This document shows, one piece after another, positions 1 through 12,350 of a DNA stretch of 64,000 bases. The DNA is from Scedosporium boydii. Its lineage: Eukaryota; Ascomycota; Sordariomycetes; Microascales; Microascaceae. The position numbers were made by a program, and so were the translations under genes. Every line of letters begins with the position of its first letter. The stretch's first letter is position 1. The stretch is taken from the NCBI GenBank assembly GCA_002221725.1, contig NJFT01000133.1, forward strand, positions 1 through 64,000, written 5' to 3'. The notes under the pieces were generated by a model. That model worked only from the letters and a program-made list of their open reading frames with translations, did no database searches and was not told the DNA's origin.

Positions 1-1347
1 TGGCCTTTTCCCGTTTCCTCCTTGTCATCTCGCCAAAAAAAAAAAAAGAAAATGAGAGAAATGATCTTCATCTGCTAGTGGCGAGGTGAAATGTGCCCAG
101 CTGAGCTGACACTCACGATAGGCCCCTCCGCCCCCGAGATGAGCGAGCCCAGATTCAAGGAACTGGGAGGTTGGTTGAAATCGCCCCTAAGGAAGAAGCA
201 ATTCTGCATGCGGTTTCACCGCGCCTCTTCATCTCCCGCTGAGTCGTCCAATCCCGTGCAAACAAGCAAGCAGGGTCTACGCCGACTCATAGTCTCAAAC
301 CGTGGCAGGCAAAGGAAAAAGGAAACACGACCTGTCATCTGGATCGTCAAGTTCTGAATCGCCAGGCCTCTCCACACTTAAAGAGCTAATTCTAGCGAAT
401 GACGGCAATTTCCCATCTGGTTCCTGCTGGATTCCTGCATCGGAAGAAGCGCGTCCAGTTCCGCGAGAGCACCATCTGCTAGATGCTATTCGAGGACGGC
501 GGTATAATCAAGCGCTACCATAGGAACTTATGTCCCGGTGGTTGGTCGGAGAAACCTCGAAGAGCAAAGTATTGAATCGGAGTCGCTTATTTTTTTTTTT
601 TTTTTTTCTTTTTCTTTTCCTTCTTTTGTTGGTGCACCTTTATGACTGGTCGATTTACAGATCTGATACAGATCAAGGCCTCAGTTTTGATAGTCCATGC
701 CACGGTCTTGCCTGCCCCCGTTGCCGGCGTCTGAGGAGGCTCACGGCACACGATTATTGCTTCTCTCGTCTCCAGTTTGGCAACGAAGCAGTGCGCAAGA
801 GAGAACCATGATCATCTGTATATGGGTAGAGAAGTCAGAGAGCCAATCTACCCGGGAGTTGTCTTAGATTCATAGGGCAATGGCTGGAATGCAACGAGTA
901 CCGCTCAAGTTTCAACGTGGCTAGTGGCAACACTCTGACAACACTGCAGGACGCTGAATCGTGTTAATCACATTTCGAGAAGTGGCACCTATGCATTCTT
1001 GACGTCGCCTTGTCTCATATCTATCTCGATGACCGATCAAGAGATCAAGCGAAGACTCAGAGAAGATCGACCTTCGTGCGGAATTTCAAGCCCCATTGGG
1101 TTTTGAGGAACACCACTCTAATGGGGGTGCTTCCCACTCTAGCTGTTAGGCCAGAGAACATTCCATCAGTATCAAAGTGCGGGAGCAAGCGGAAATAAAT
1201 CTAAGACGCTCCCGAGTTTCATGTGGTAACAATCTTCCCCGAGGTCCTCTTCTAGAAAGCTCACAGCGCCCAAGTGTACTTCGCAGTGTTAAACTCCGAC
1301 CTCCCAATTCCCGTCAGAAGCAATACAGGATAGGGCATGAACACTAC
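1..1347. other. Intergenic, no gene recognised
   Basis: I see no supported gene here. Short open frames exist on the plus strand, but none has a recognisable domain or good splice context. A T17 run followed by a T/C-rich stretch lies at about 591-630. The right end is probably the 3' flank of the minus-strand P450 gene. Confidence 0.5.
591..607. repeat. Poly-T tract (T17)
   Basis: Seventeen consecutive T residues, continued by a T/C-rich stretch to about 630. A simple low-complexity tract in non-coding DNA, with no inferred function. Confidence 0.9.
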
Positions 1348-3173
1348 CTAAGCGGGAGTGAACGCAACATGGCATCCATTGACAAGCGACAAAGTAATCC
1401 CAGACTTTAATTGTATCTCACGCTCATCAGATCTTGGTTCAACAGCACTGAATCGTTGAAACATCCTAACTATGGTGTAAGATAGCAGTGTCAAGGCTAG
1501 CTGTTGACCGATACATATGCGAGGCCCCCCAGAGAATGGAATCCACTCCCATCTAAGAAGATGATGGTGTTAGTGATAGAAAAAGAACGCCTTGCAAACA
1601 TGGGTCATAATACATACGAGCTTCGCAGGTTCTCCCATCGTTCAGGGCGGAAATCGTCGGCGTCAACGCCGAAGAGGTCTTGCCGGCGATGTAGACTGAA
1701 CATAGACCACCTCACAATACATCCCTTGGGGATCAAGAGAGGCGAAGTGCCGTCTGGGCCTCCACCAACTGGAAGAACAACGTCTTTTATCGCCTGTCTA
1801 CCCGTGGTTGGGACGGATGGGTAGAGGCGAAGAACTAGAGTAGCCGTATCCTCATGTTAGACAAGGGGGAAGATTAGGTACTCTCTGTCTTCGTTAAAGA
1901 GTCTTATACATAGGTGTGGTTCTGTGTTACTTACGCTCTTTTATAACAAAGTTCACATAACGCATGTTCTTCATCTGCTCCCACGTCGGTTTCTCACCCC
2001 CAAACAGAGCAATCTCTTCCCTCAACTTCGTCACCACATCAGGCCGTCTAGCAAGGATCCAAAACAGCGAAGACAGCGCGCTGGCAGTAGTATCCCTCCC
2101 ACCGAGAAGAAGGCCAAGAATCTGATCACGGATCTGGTCATGGGTGGCGTCGGTCTTGGCCAACTCCTCAAGGAAGATGTAACTTCGCTCAGACGTCTTG
2201 TTCTTGCTCAGTGTGTCCCTGATGTAGCGCTCGACGAAGTCAAGGTAGACCTTGCGGCTCGCCTCGAATTCCTTTCTGGGGAGGTAGAGAGCGATGCTGC
2301 CCATGCGGGAGAGGTTTGCTGCGCTAGGCATGGTGGTGTCGAAGGCTTTGATGAATTCCAGGGCCTCTTCTGTGGGGTTTGTGAGGGTGTTGGTTGATTG
2401 ACCGAACCTGTTCTATTGAATTAGCTAGCCGCCATGGGATTTGGAATTGGGGGGGACCGAAGAGGTGGTGGGCCTAACATGAATTCGGTCGATGAGTCCA
2501 TCGTGAGCATGTAGAACAGACGTTGCATGTCCACCGTCGATCCGTCAGTGGGAATCTTATCCATAAGATAATCAACATGGCGATCCATGATAGCCAAGTC
2601 AGCCAACTGATTCCGCATAAAAGTCGGCCGGATCAAAGCCCTCGCATCATGCCACTCCTTCCCATTCGTCGAAAGAATCGAGTTCTTGCCCACGAGAAGC
2701 AACGTCGCCGTCAACCTCGGACCCCTGATGGGGAAGTTCTCGAACTCGCGGGTCAGCACGGTCTTTATGTTCTCGGGATCGTTGATGAAGAAAGTCTTCG
2801 TCCCCAGACACTTCGTCGTAAAGGTGTTGCCGTTTTCCAGGAACCATTCGTGCCATTCCTGGATGATGCGGCCCTTGCTGACGCTCTTGATGGTGCGGTA
2901 GAAGACGTCGAGGCCGAGGACGGGGTCCCGTTGAGGTAGGGCATTGGCCGGCTTGCAGCCGTTCTTGCGCGCCATTTTGGAGATGGCATGTTTTCTGTAG
3001 AACGCTCTCTGGGCCACGAGTGCGATGGGAACGGCCCAGAGGGAGAAGGCTGGATGGTACGCCGTGAGATGCTGGCGGTGTACTACAGAGTAGTACGTCT
3101 CCGCAGCGGTGCCGACGATGTAGACGGCGAAGGCGACAGAAGCGCCTAGATAGCTCAGCTCTTCGAAACTCAT
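1348..3173 (-). CDS. Cytochrome P450, CYP52-like (alkane/fatty-acid hydroxylase type)
   Basis: A membrane-bound monooxygenase expected to hydroxylate alkane or fatty-acid chain ends in the ER with a P450 reductase partner. Four exons join in one frame: 3173-2479, 2407-1935, 1834-1618 and 1552-1348, giving about 529 aa, the usual CYP52 length. Visible landmarks are an N-terminal hydrophobic anchor, the I-helix GGRDTT near residue 332, the ExxR motif ELLR at 389-392 split by the third exon junction, and the heme loop FSGGPRICIG with its Cys near 475. The ATG at 3173 is used because codons just upstream in frame contain no ATG. Introns are 71, 100 and 65 nt. All catalytic motifs are intact, so the gene looks functional. 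Assignment to the CYP52 clan rests on motif style; the substrate is inference. Neighbours do not suggest a pathway. Confidence 0.88.
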
Positions 3174-4543
3174 TGCGTGCAATACCTGTGACTAGGGCAG
3201 TGTGTACATGAAGAATGTTGTAAGTGATATTGGCAAAGATATTGGATCTGACAATTGACAAGAAGATATAAATTGGGGAGCACATACCTACCTTTATGTT
3301 AACGGAACCGGTGGTTCATGTTCCTGGCATGTAGAATGCAGCGTGAGGTGAGACGTACGGTTCAGCCAGTCTTGAGGGATCAATTCATATGTCGTGTTAT
3401 TCTGAGTTTGCCAACGGGCATGTAGATCCGTGCCTCTGCATTGTGACCGGAATCGATAGTCTGCCAATCTCAAAGCAAGGGAGGTCGTCTCTTGGATGAC
3501 CTCACGGTAAGGGATCCCTAGTAAATCTCGAGCGTTGCTTTGTGCGGCTGATAAATTGTCACGGGCGTCCGGAAGACCCTTCATCGCTGGTCCCCTGCAT
3601 CCCTCTCGAGTCCCTTACGTCTCCTGCCATCTTGTTTTGCAGAGTTTGTTTTTCCTAACAAACCTTTGTCTCGACCGACAAAGTCTCCCTTACATTCTAC
3701 ACGGCCGAGCTTTTGTAGAACATCAGGTAGGGGGCGGAAATTATTCTCGACGAGCCGATTCCGTTTGTGTCTCCCTCGCTGCGATGTCCGTTATTGGGAA
3801 GCAATAAGGCTCGAGATTCGTGATGAAGACATCAATGGACAGATGTACTTTCCCCCATCCCACCAACGCCAAAATCACCATAGTCACTTCACCCTCTTCG
3901 ATCTCACGATTCACTCTGGAATGTGAAGACGTACTCGGCGCAGGGCGTCGTTATTTCCAAGACACATTCAGAGTTTGAGACGCGAGGGAGCTTTAATCCG
4001 GTCCCGCGTTCTGAGCCGAGTCTTTAGGCTTCGGGCAGAGATTGAGTGTTGAACTCGACGGCAGCGCAGTTATTCGGCGCCGAATTTTATGGGTGTGGTT
4101 TGTGCTATCTGCGCGTAAAGTATATTCGTGGGGATGGGGGCTTGAATGTAGAAAGAGTTGCTGAAGAAGATCGGAGATGGACAACACTTCGAGCTAGTTC
4201 GATTCGTAATAGCAATTCTATTTTGATGTTTCCATTCACCGACATGTCTCTCGTCTCTCGTCCCCAACATGTAAGTCTTCGATCCAGGAATCCCAAGGTT
4301 TAGAAACCCTCAAAACAGGCAGATGATCGCCTTCCCTGTTGCAAACCTGTTGTTTCCCCAAGTATTTTCGACCAACTGCTCGTACTGTGACCCAATGCTA
4401 TAGAGCCGTAATGTCGTCTAATCCCTCATGCACCCACCTCCAAAACGCCAGAAATGCAGTTTCCTTCTTGAAATTCGTTAATGATGTTCGCCCTCGAATA
4501 GCTTACAAAAAAGCGCCAAGCCGTAGCCATGACTACAACACGG
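3174..4543. other. Intergenic: P450 upstream region and GH76 3' flank
   Basis: No supported gene. The minus-strand open frame at 3294-3584 has no recognisable domain and lies where the P450 5' leader and promoter should be. I recognise nothing else in the stretch. Confidence 0.5.
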
Positions 4544-6579
4544 TTATACATCCAGATTTCCCCTCAACGACCTTTGCGAGCCCCTCTCAGCCGGCACCCA
4601 CGCATCACTCCCTTCCGCGCTCGACCCAGACCCTCCCGTCATGGCACTAACGCTCACGGGAGTAGGAGCAGTCGCAGCCGGAGGCGGCATCTGGACAGGA
4701 GACAACACTTCACCCTGCTGAATCGAAGCCTCGCTCGTGTGCTCGGCGACGCGGCCTACTTTCTCCATTGAGTCGATCGACTCCTTCTCCTTGCCCTTCC
4801 CAAGACCGCCCATGAGATGACGACCTGCGACGGCCCCACCGATTCCGAGTGACGCCAGGGCCGAGCTAAACTGGCCCGGCAGTCGATTCAGGACCTTACT
4901 CTTCCCCTCGTTGTCTTCTGAGAGCACCCAGACCATCCCACCGACAAGCCCCATGAGCACGAGGGCCGTGAGGATCCCCGCGCCCGCTCGATCGCCCGTC
5001 GTTATGGGCCTAAACGTAACACTCGTTTCCCGCCCAATATCGTTCGTGCCGGCGTCCGGATTTCCCACACTCGTACCTCCCGAGTCGGCCGTGACGGGCC
5101 TCCGCGACTGATCGATCAGGTTCGCTAGTGTGACCTCTAGCGCCGCCATCTGCTGGCCTAAACCCGTCGATCCGTCCCACGTGCCGTTGTTGCTCCACTT
5201 GAGACCACACATGCGGCCGTTGTCACCGCCAGAGCACTGCTTGGCGGCAGCGATGGACGAGGCGCGCAGCCATGGCATGATCCTCTCGGCGGATTCCGGG
5301 TACCACTTAACGACATTGGCGAGCCACCGGCTAAAGTAGGCCTTGAAGGACTGCTGGTCGATGTTGCACCTATCGACGGGTTCGCAGGCCACCTCCGTCA
5401 TGATGTCGTTGTTGTCTCCCTTGAAGAAGATCGTTGAGCCGTTAAGCAGGCCGTCGACCCGGTCCTTCCAGACCTGCTTTTCGGTGTAGTTGTACATGGC
5501 TGCCGCGCCCAGCACGAACCCTCCGATGTTGTACGTCCACTGGTACGGCGTGAGCTGGGTGCAATTGTCGTGGATATGTGCGCCGTCGTAGACATTCCAC
5601 TTGTCGTCGATGTACCCCACGCCCTGGGTCCAATCCCACGTCTTCTCGGCCCATTGCGCGTACGTGTCGTTCCCCGTGTACAGCGCCAGGCGCGCACCCA
5701 ATGCGAAGAAACAGGCCTGCGATATGGTGTTCTTGTAGTCGTAACCGTTGTTCCACGTGAAGATCTGCCACCGCAGCCCGCCGTTGCAGTACTCCATGTT
5801 CCACCGCGCCGCCTGCGTATTGAAGACAGCCTGGGCCAGCGCCAGCCACTGCGGCTTGTCCGCCGGCGGGTCGGGGAAGTTGTACTCCGTGGCCGACATG
5901 ACGGCGAGGCCCCAGAACCCTTGGTCGTCGTTGCCCTCCGTGTGTGTTTGGTTGCGGGGCATGTAGTCCGCCTCATCGCCCACTTGGAACAGGAGTCCCG
6001 CGGTGGTGTCTTCGTTCCACGAGGTGTCGCCCGTGTAGTACCAGTAGTCGATCAGCGTGCCCATGAGAGCGCCGGCTTCCCACCCTAGAAATGGAGTTCA
6101 GTTTCCCGCGCATGCGTCGAGAATTCGGACGAGTGATAGTTGCTTGGTTTATCTTTAGACTTACAATAGTACGGTAAGGGGATATACCCCGGCGTGCCTC
6201 CTGGTTGGTTTCCGGGATAGAAGGACATCATGTCCGTAGCCATGTCCTTTGCAATGCTCAGGACTGACTCTGCAGGTCCGATGCATTAGCTCTCCATCAG
6301 TGACTCCAGCGGCTCCCAACAGAAGCTTGATTTATTCCTCCAATTTCCTTCCTAATAATTTCAAATTGAATCGCAAAAACAGATGCCACTCCGAAAGGGT
6401 TCATATTTACCTCGTGAATCGGGATTTAAATCGTAGGCTGTCGTAATGGGACTCAATGCCAGTAGTACCATGATGCAAGCGTGGACCGCCGAAGACCCAG
6501 ATCGCAGGATCGGCGTCGGCCCCGGTGGCCATCCGGCCCATCCGGCGTCTGGTCGATCGGCACCCCGCCAAACAAGCAT
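4544..6579 (-). CDS. GH76 mannan endo-1,6-alpha-mannosidase, DFG5/DCW1-like, with C-terminal membrane segment
   Basis: Family members act at the plasma membrane and wall, cutting or transferring alpha-1,6-mannan and the glycans of GPI proteins. Three exons (6579-6411, 6269-6165, 6084-4544) give about 604 aa; introns are 141 and 80 nt. The first exon carries a hydrophobic secretion signal just before YDLNP. The fold then runs through GNQPGGTPGY, PYYWWEAGA and the catalytic Asp pair in GNDDQGFWG near residues 144-145. A strong membrane helix (ILTALVLMGLVGGMVWVL) lies near 459-478, followed by about 125 residues of low-complexity, charged cytosolic tail. Yeast Dfg5/Dcw1 end in a GPI signal, so this type I membrane form is the notable difference. 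An alternative ATG lies inside the signal region, but it would leave almost no n-region. Confidence 0.87.
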
Positions 6580-9500
6580 TTTCCTCGGTTAGGGCGGGTA
6601 AAAGCCCAATTGGGATAGGAGGGGTTTTAATCGAAATTGATATTAATAAGTTCGCCGAGCTATAGCATCAGACTGGTGTAAGAGAGTGAGAGATGGGTGT
6701 GTAGCAGTAGGAGTCAAAAGAGATATATATCAAGAAAGTTCCAAATCCAGAGCTCTGACAGTAAGAATACTATGTAAAGAGAGAAAATATTCGAAGGATC
6801 GAAGAGAGGGTGAGAGAATTTGTGCACAGAATGAGCCAAGAGTGTGTATGCGTCAGCTATATAGATGGTGATCGGAGCAGCGACGTCAGATTTTGGGATG
6901 AGATCACTGGCGACCAAAGAGAAGGGGAGCCGAAGTAGTAGTAACGCCACAAAAGGGAAGAGCGGAGTGTATAAACTGGGCAACACGTTGAAGTGCGTCT
7001 CCCATCGGAACCCCTCAGGTGAGTTTGTTAGATGGAAGGGGGGTTATTCCCAAGACTCAAAATAGGTCAGAGACCAGGCTTGAGAGGAACACGTTCTCAG
7101 CTGTGCCTGCTGGCGATTGGAGGCCCGAGGTGAACTCGAAAGGTGGATGCGGGGGAAACGGAGGGATTAAGACTAGGCTGCATACACGCCCTCTCTTTGC
7201 AGAACGGGGCGGTCGGAAATATTACACTCGGCTGCGATGCGTGATGGTAGGTTGAGGATGTATATTGCGTGTATTGTGTTGGTATGCCGGTATGGGATGG
7301 GGAGTCGTCAAGCTGAGGGAGTTAGTTGTTGGATGCGGAAGTCAACGAAAGTTGTCTGATTGTCTTCTTGCTGAGAAGTCGTCCTAGCAGCATGCAGGTC
7401 TCTCACGTCATGTCCGGACCTTGGCGACGGGCAGGCTACGGGCATAAGAGAAAGGAAAAGGCTGGGAGAGGGACAGGAGAAGAAGTGCGGAGAAAATAGT
7501 GAGAAGAGAAAGTAGAAGAAGCAAGCCAAATGCAGTAACCTGAATAAGATCAACCTTGAGGGTTCAAGTTGGGTAGGGCAGGACACGATGTATTCTTCGA
7601 AGCTGTTTAAGATCCAAACAGGGTCGGGACCAGACCAAAACGACGAATGGAGGAGCATTATTAAGGTTCATTCATTGTTTGTATCCCTGACCTGCAATCC
7701 TAACTTGATTGCTTGGATGGGCAACTTGAGCCAACACGAAGTGATCCACTTCCCAAAGTGCTCTGACTTGGAATCGGGGCCCAGTCTGTCTCAAAGGACC
7801 CTCTTTTGTGCACACGACACCACATGGGGACGAACATCGTAAACTAGAAAAGGCATGCGAGTTGTCCTCGGCTTCGGACGGACCTACTACAAAGTACGAA
7901 GTAAGAACACACTGAAAGATCTGGGGTTGCTTACGGGCTGCGGGATGGCAGTTAGCCTGGTCCTGCAGTCCTGCAGTTCTGCAGGTTTTCGGCAGCTCGG
8001 CGAACGAAGAATGTGGTGCTCGCAGCCACCATGATTTGACTGATGGGAAGGGGACCATCAGAAAGAGTGACGTCTTCTGCTGCCCTTCCATTGCCCTTCC
8101 AGGGGTAGCGTCCCCCCCAAGGTTCCAAAGGGCGGGAATACGAGGTGGAACTTGGAAGGACAAGTCGGCCGGATGGGAGCTGGTCTGGTCCGGAAGTGGG
8201 CATGCACCCCATATTTGGGGGCAAAATCCCTCCGGCCCAGACTAGGTTTCTCTTAGTATAGATCGATCGCGGTGCCGCCCTTGGAAGTTAAACTCTCTCG
8301 TCGGCTCCTTGTTTTCATTTCGATATTGGTTCTTGTGGTCTTACCAGGTATCACGGATCAAACTTTAGAGACTCAGAGCTCGAAAGAGTGGTAACTGGTG
8401 ACGTGTGACGTGTGACAAGGACGGCAAGGGAATATTAAGAACAAGTCGACATGGACGCCTAGGCAATAATGGCAATTGGGTTCAGACAAAATGGACGGGC
8501 AGCTTAACGAAATACGAAATCGGAACCGGATCATTTTTCGGCCAGCAGAGAACAAAAGCCGTTGTGCTCTGGTCCTTGGCTTTGCACGAAGAGGATGGAG
8601 TACGAGGAAAATGGGTGAGGACGAGGGCGAGGATATCACTCTCCACTGCAATTGTACATGTTCGTACATCATGCCTCGTAACGTTCTTTCCTTCCATGAC
8701 AGACTTCGAAAGAGGAGAAATGTTCAATGCTCTTTCCTCAGTTACATTGCAGGCCTGAGCATGGCAACTACGGCTCAAACATTGCTTCAATTGCTTGTTT
8801 TGGTGGGGCCGCTCCTCCCGCTTTCGTATTACTCAACACTATGTACGAAGTAAATTTCTTGGTCCGATCCCATCGGTCTGGCTTTGGAAGGTGCATCCCA
8901 AAATAGAACATTAAATATCAATCGACGAAGGTCGAGACTGGGTCGGATTGAAACTGCTCTTGGTTGCTTGAGCTGCTGGGAAAGAGGAGCGCTGCCTTTG
9001 TACTAGAATACGATATTCTGGAATTTTCCGGAGAAGAAGAGGGAAAGAAGAAAACCACATTGTGTATTTCTGCGAAGAATCGGTATTCCACTTCCCACTT
9101 GAAGACCCAGCATGTTTACGTGGCCTGGCATGGCCGAGCACTCGTAACACCAGCCGTCATTGGGTGGTGTGATACTCGCCACGTGGAGCACAGACGGGTC
9201 AACGACTTCTGAGCTTCTGAGGGAAAGAAGGTTATGAGATGAAGAATCAAGAGTGGCGGATCAAGATAAGGTAAACTACAGAGGAAGTTTATTTGTACGC
9301 GTGGATCTGATTGTAGTACGATATTGTATGAGCACTGTACTGTTCCTCGGGTTTGAACCCAACCGGCAATTACCTTTCTCCTCCGGGCGCCGCCTTGCCG
9401 TTTTCAAGATCGCTCTCGATAACTCCTGAACTAGCTTTTGCCGATGAGAACTGGATGTCAATAACTCAGCGCCGGCCTCGGGGTATAATCCGCCGGTCGT

Positions 9501-11347
9501 TGCTGAGTCGTGATGCTGCATGACAATGTTGCACCACATCACATCTCTGACTCTCTCAGTCAGGTGCTGGGGACGGCACTAGAGCTACGGAAGGATATAG
9601 AAGATAGAGTTATAAAGTTGCGACTTGGAGCTAGTGTATAACTAACGACCCGGAGGACAACCGAGAATCCTTCCCGAGTCGCAATTGTAGCGACGCCGAC
9701 AGCTGCCGGATTCCGTGCTCGGATCCGGCCAAAAGACAATGAGAAATCCTATTTCGCGCTTAAGAATCTTGGGAGGCCGAATACGCGAGGAGACACTGGT
9801 CTTCCAAATACTTGCGATGCTCAGGCCCAAGTATAATAAGAGTGCTCTTATTAACGGCTTTGGGCTGGAAGTAGAAAGAGAGTGCTGATTTTGCCGTCGA
9901 TGAAACGGCTTTGCAACACCTTCTGAATGAGAGGAGGATATGAGAGCTACATACACTGGGCAAATAACAATCGTCCTATAGCTTGGTACAATGCATCCTA
10001 CCCCTTACAAGCTCCCAAAGCCACGTGGAGGCCTAGAAAGCCAGGACCGATGGCAAAGATGAATGGAGTAACGAGGGAAAAGCCTCTACAAGGCGACGCC
10101 AGCCCTGGGATTTTTGGGCTTGGATAGCCTATTTCTCTGACTGTGGACCTGGCATCAGCCTTTCAGCTTCATCAGCGCCTGACCCGAGCTGGTCTAAGCC
10201 ATTGAGATTTTGTCTATTCGTCAACCCCCGACAAATCATCCCAGCCTGAGCGGCAAAATAGCCCGTTCACCCCCTCGAAACCATCGGCTCTGGAGATCAT
10301 CAACGTCAAAATCTCCCAATCTTCCTCACTCTTCTTCCAAATCTCTAATAAAAGGCCCCGAGGCTCCCGTTCAGAGCTTGAACCATCCCATGTTTGAAAA
10401 CCGATATTAAGAAGTACCCCGGTATTGTCACGTGTGGATGTAGTCACGGTTGACTTTTTCATATACCCAATTGAGGGTGTCCAGACCTCGCCGGATTGAG
10501 CAAATGTTGCAAACCTTGGATGCACCGCCACGGAGAAGCCGCGCGGATTCCAGATTGGTATTCATCGGACTGTCCCTGACACTGTGAAGGTTACAGCCAG
10601 ATAACTATCTCGAGAAGAAGAAGAAGGCAAAAAAACCGCTCCAAGGCGAGAGGGAGAAGAAGAGCCTGAAGAAGATCGGGTCGCCTGCCATCTCTTTCCG
10701 TTCGACTATTGCTGAGGGGTATAGTGCCATCATAGCCTCGATCTAACCTCTTCCTGTCTGTCATGTCTACAGAAAAATGTTCAAGGCTGGGAACAATAAA
10801 GTCTCGCCGTTACCAGATTTAATCCTGCCACCTAAAATGTACACAGTATTATTCATATAAATAAACACTGATGGGAAGCTGAAAGAATCACACCTTTTCC
10901 TGCGAGTACTTGAGTACCTCCCATTGTCCACCGTCGTCACCCCACTGTGCCAGGAACCTAGGTACCCGCCTCCTTTGGGTGTCTGGCGGTTGCTCCCCCA
11001 GTGCTGGCCAGACGCAACTTGTACCCTTGGAAACCAAGTCCGTTCCAAAACCATCTTGTTTCGGCCTCTCCTACGTTCCTTCCCCAGCGTCTCTGTTCCC
11101 ATTTCTTCCCCGTCATCACCAACCACAACAAATTCTCCCTCCCTCCTCCCTCCTTCATCCATTCCCGCCATCAAAATCTAGTGTCTTGTCGCACGATCAC
11201 AAGTTAACGAAATCTAACGGATTTTTCCTTGTTCCCTATTTTCTCCCGACGCAACTTCTCGCTGTATCACGCTGCTAGCAAAATTACAGCTTTTGCGAAA
11301 CGCAACCGACGAATACACACCACCTCCGCAACACCACCACCGTCACA
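6580..11347. other. Long gene-free interval (about 4.8 kb)
   Basis: No gene is supported on either strand. Several open frames of 60-163 codons (for example 7672-8163 minus and 10214-10531 minus) lack domains, signal peptides and coherent splice partners. Two perfect TACGAAGTA elements lie at 7895-7903 and 8844-8852. The last few hundred bases are pyrimidine-rich and should be the promoter and leader of the downstream v-SNARE gene. Confidence 0.5.
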
Positions 11348-12350
11348 ATGGTCGAGCAGGACGCCCCCTATGATCCCTACATCCCCAGCGGCCAGCAAGG
11401 AGGCCAAGGGCAGCAGCAAGGTGGAGGAAACTCGAGGACGCAGGCTCTTCAGGCTGTAAGTTTTTTTCTGGTGATGCGATTTTTCTCCATGTTGCCACAG
11501 TTGCAAAGTCGCCTATTTGGCATGTGCATGGCGACGGCGACCTTGGTGTTTTGAAGATGCGAGGCTTCATAGACGCGGGTATCTATTCCACGGCCTCGCG
11601 TCCTATTGCGAGTTGCTCGAATGCATCGAACATACCACGTCCGACTGCTCCGTCGATTGCTACTCCCTACACAACGGTTTCAACGGTCGGGCGTCGTCAT
11701 CGACCAAGCGTCATCGACCAAGCGTCATCGGACGTCTGCCACGACCGAGCCATCACCAAGCAACACATCAGCCTATCATCCGATCCTCAACATTATCTTC
11801 GCGACATCACTCTCTCATTAGTTAACTCTACGGAGTCTATTTGCGCCTCCTTAATTTCGTCCCTCGATCTGGCTCGCCAAGACCCTCGGGCTCATCGGAA
11901 CAAGAAGCCTTTCAACACAAGCCCGCCTACCAAACACCATGGCTCCGCCGCCGCATGCCTTGCCATACTAATCGCATCCATGCTTCATCCAATCCCCATC
12001 ATTTGCTAACTTTATTTCCTCTAGCAAATCGACGACACCGTCGATGTGATGCGCGAGAACATCAACAAGGTCTCGCAGCGAGGTGAACGTCTCGATGCTC
12101 TCCAGGATAAGACCGACAACCTTGCCGTCTCGGCGCAGGGCTTCAGGCGCGGCGCGAACCGTGTCCGGAAGCAAATGTGGTGGAAGGATATGAAGATGCG
12201 AATGTGCATCGGTATTGGCATCGTCATCCTCATTGTCATTATCGTCGTACCAGCGGGTATGTACAGGATTCTTCCCTTCTCCAGTTCTACCAAGCCGCAC
12301 AGACAAGTGCTAACTCTTCTTACACAGTCGTCACATCTCAGAACAAATAA
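11348..12350 (+). CDS. Synaptobrevin/VAMP-type R-SNARE (SNC1-like)
   Basis: A vesicle SNARE for fusion of secretory and endosomal vesicles with the plasma membrane. Exons 11348-11455, 12025-12256 and 12328-12350 join to about 120 aa, typical for Snc1/VAMP. The N-terminus is Gln/Gly-rich. The R-SNARE helix begins at [16 protein letters not shown], with the zero-layer Arg expected in the [10 protein letters not shown] segment. It ends in the VAMP signature QMWWKDMKM, followed by a C-terminal anchor rich in Ile/Val that finishes VVTSQNK. The first intron is 569 nt, several times longer than most in the window, and has a GCTAAC branch site shortly before its CTAG acceptor. The last exon encodes only seven full residues plus a split codon. 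Assignment is firm at family level; the exact paralogue is inferred. Confidence 0.93.
11701..11728. repeat. 14-nt tandem duplication inside the v-SNARE first intron
   Basis: Two perfect adjacent copies of the 14-mer cgaccaagcgtcat, with partial matches on both sides. It lies within the 569-nt intron. Confidence 0.85.

Noticed and set aside
5398..5976. 192-codon minus-strand frame rich in Arg and Thr
   Set aside because: Same strand but a different frame of the GH76 exon; composition is that of an out-of-frame shadow.
7672..8163. 163-codon minus-strand frame in the gene desert
   Set aside because: No domain, no membrane segment, no codon pattern like neighbouring genes, and no homology that I recognise.
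9330..9370. GGTTCAAACCC on the minus strand, resembling a tRNA B box
   Set aside because: The flanking bases do not form a T-stem or acceptor stem, and no A box or anticodon arm lies upstream.
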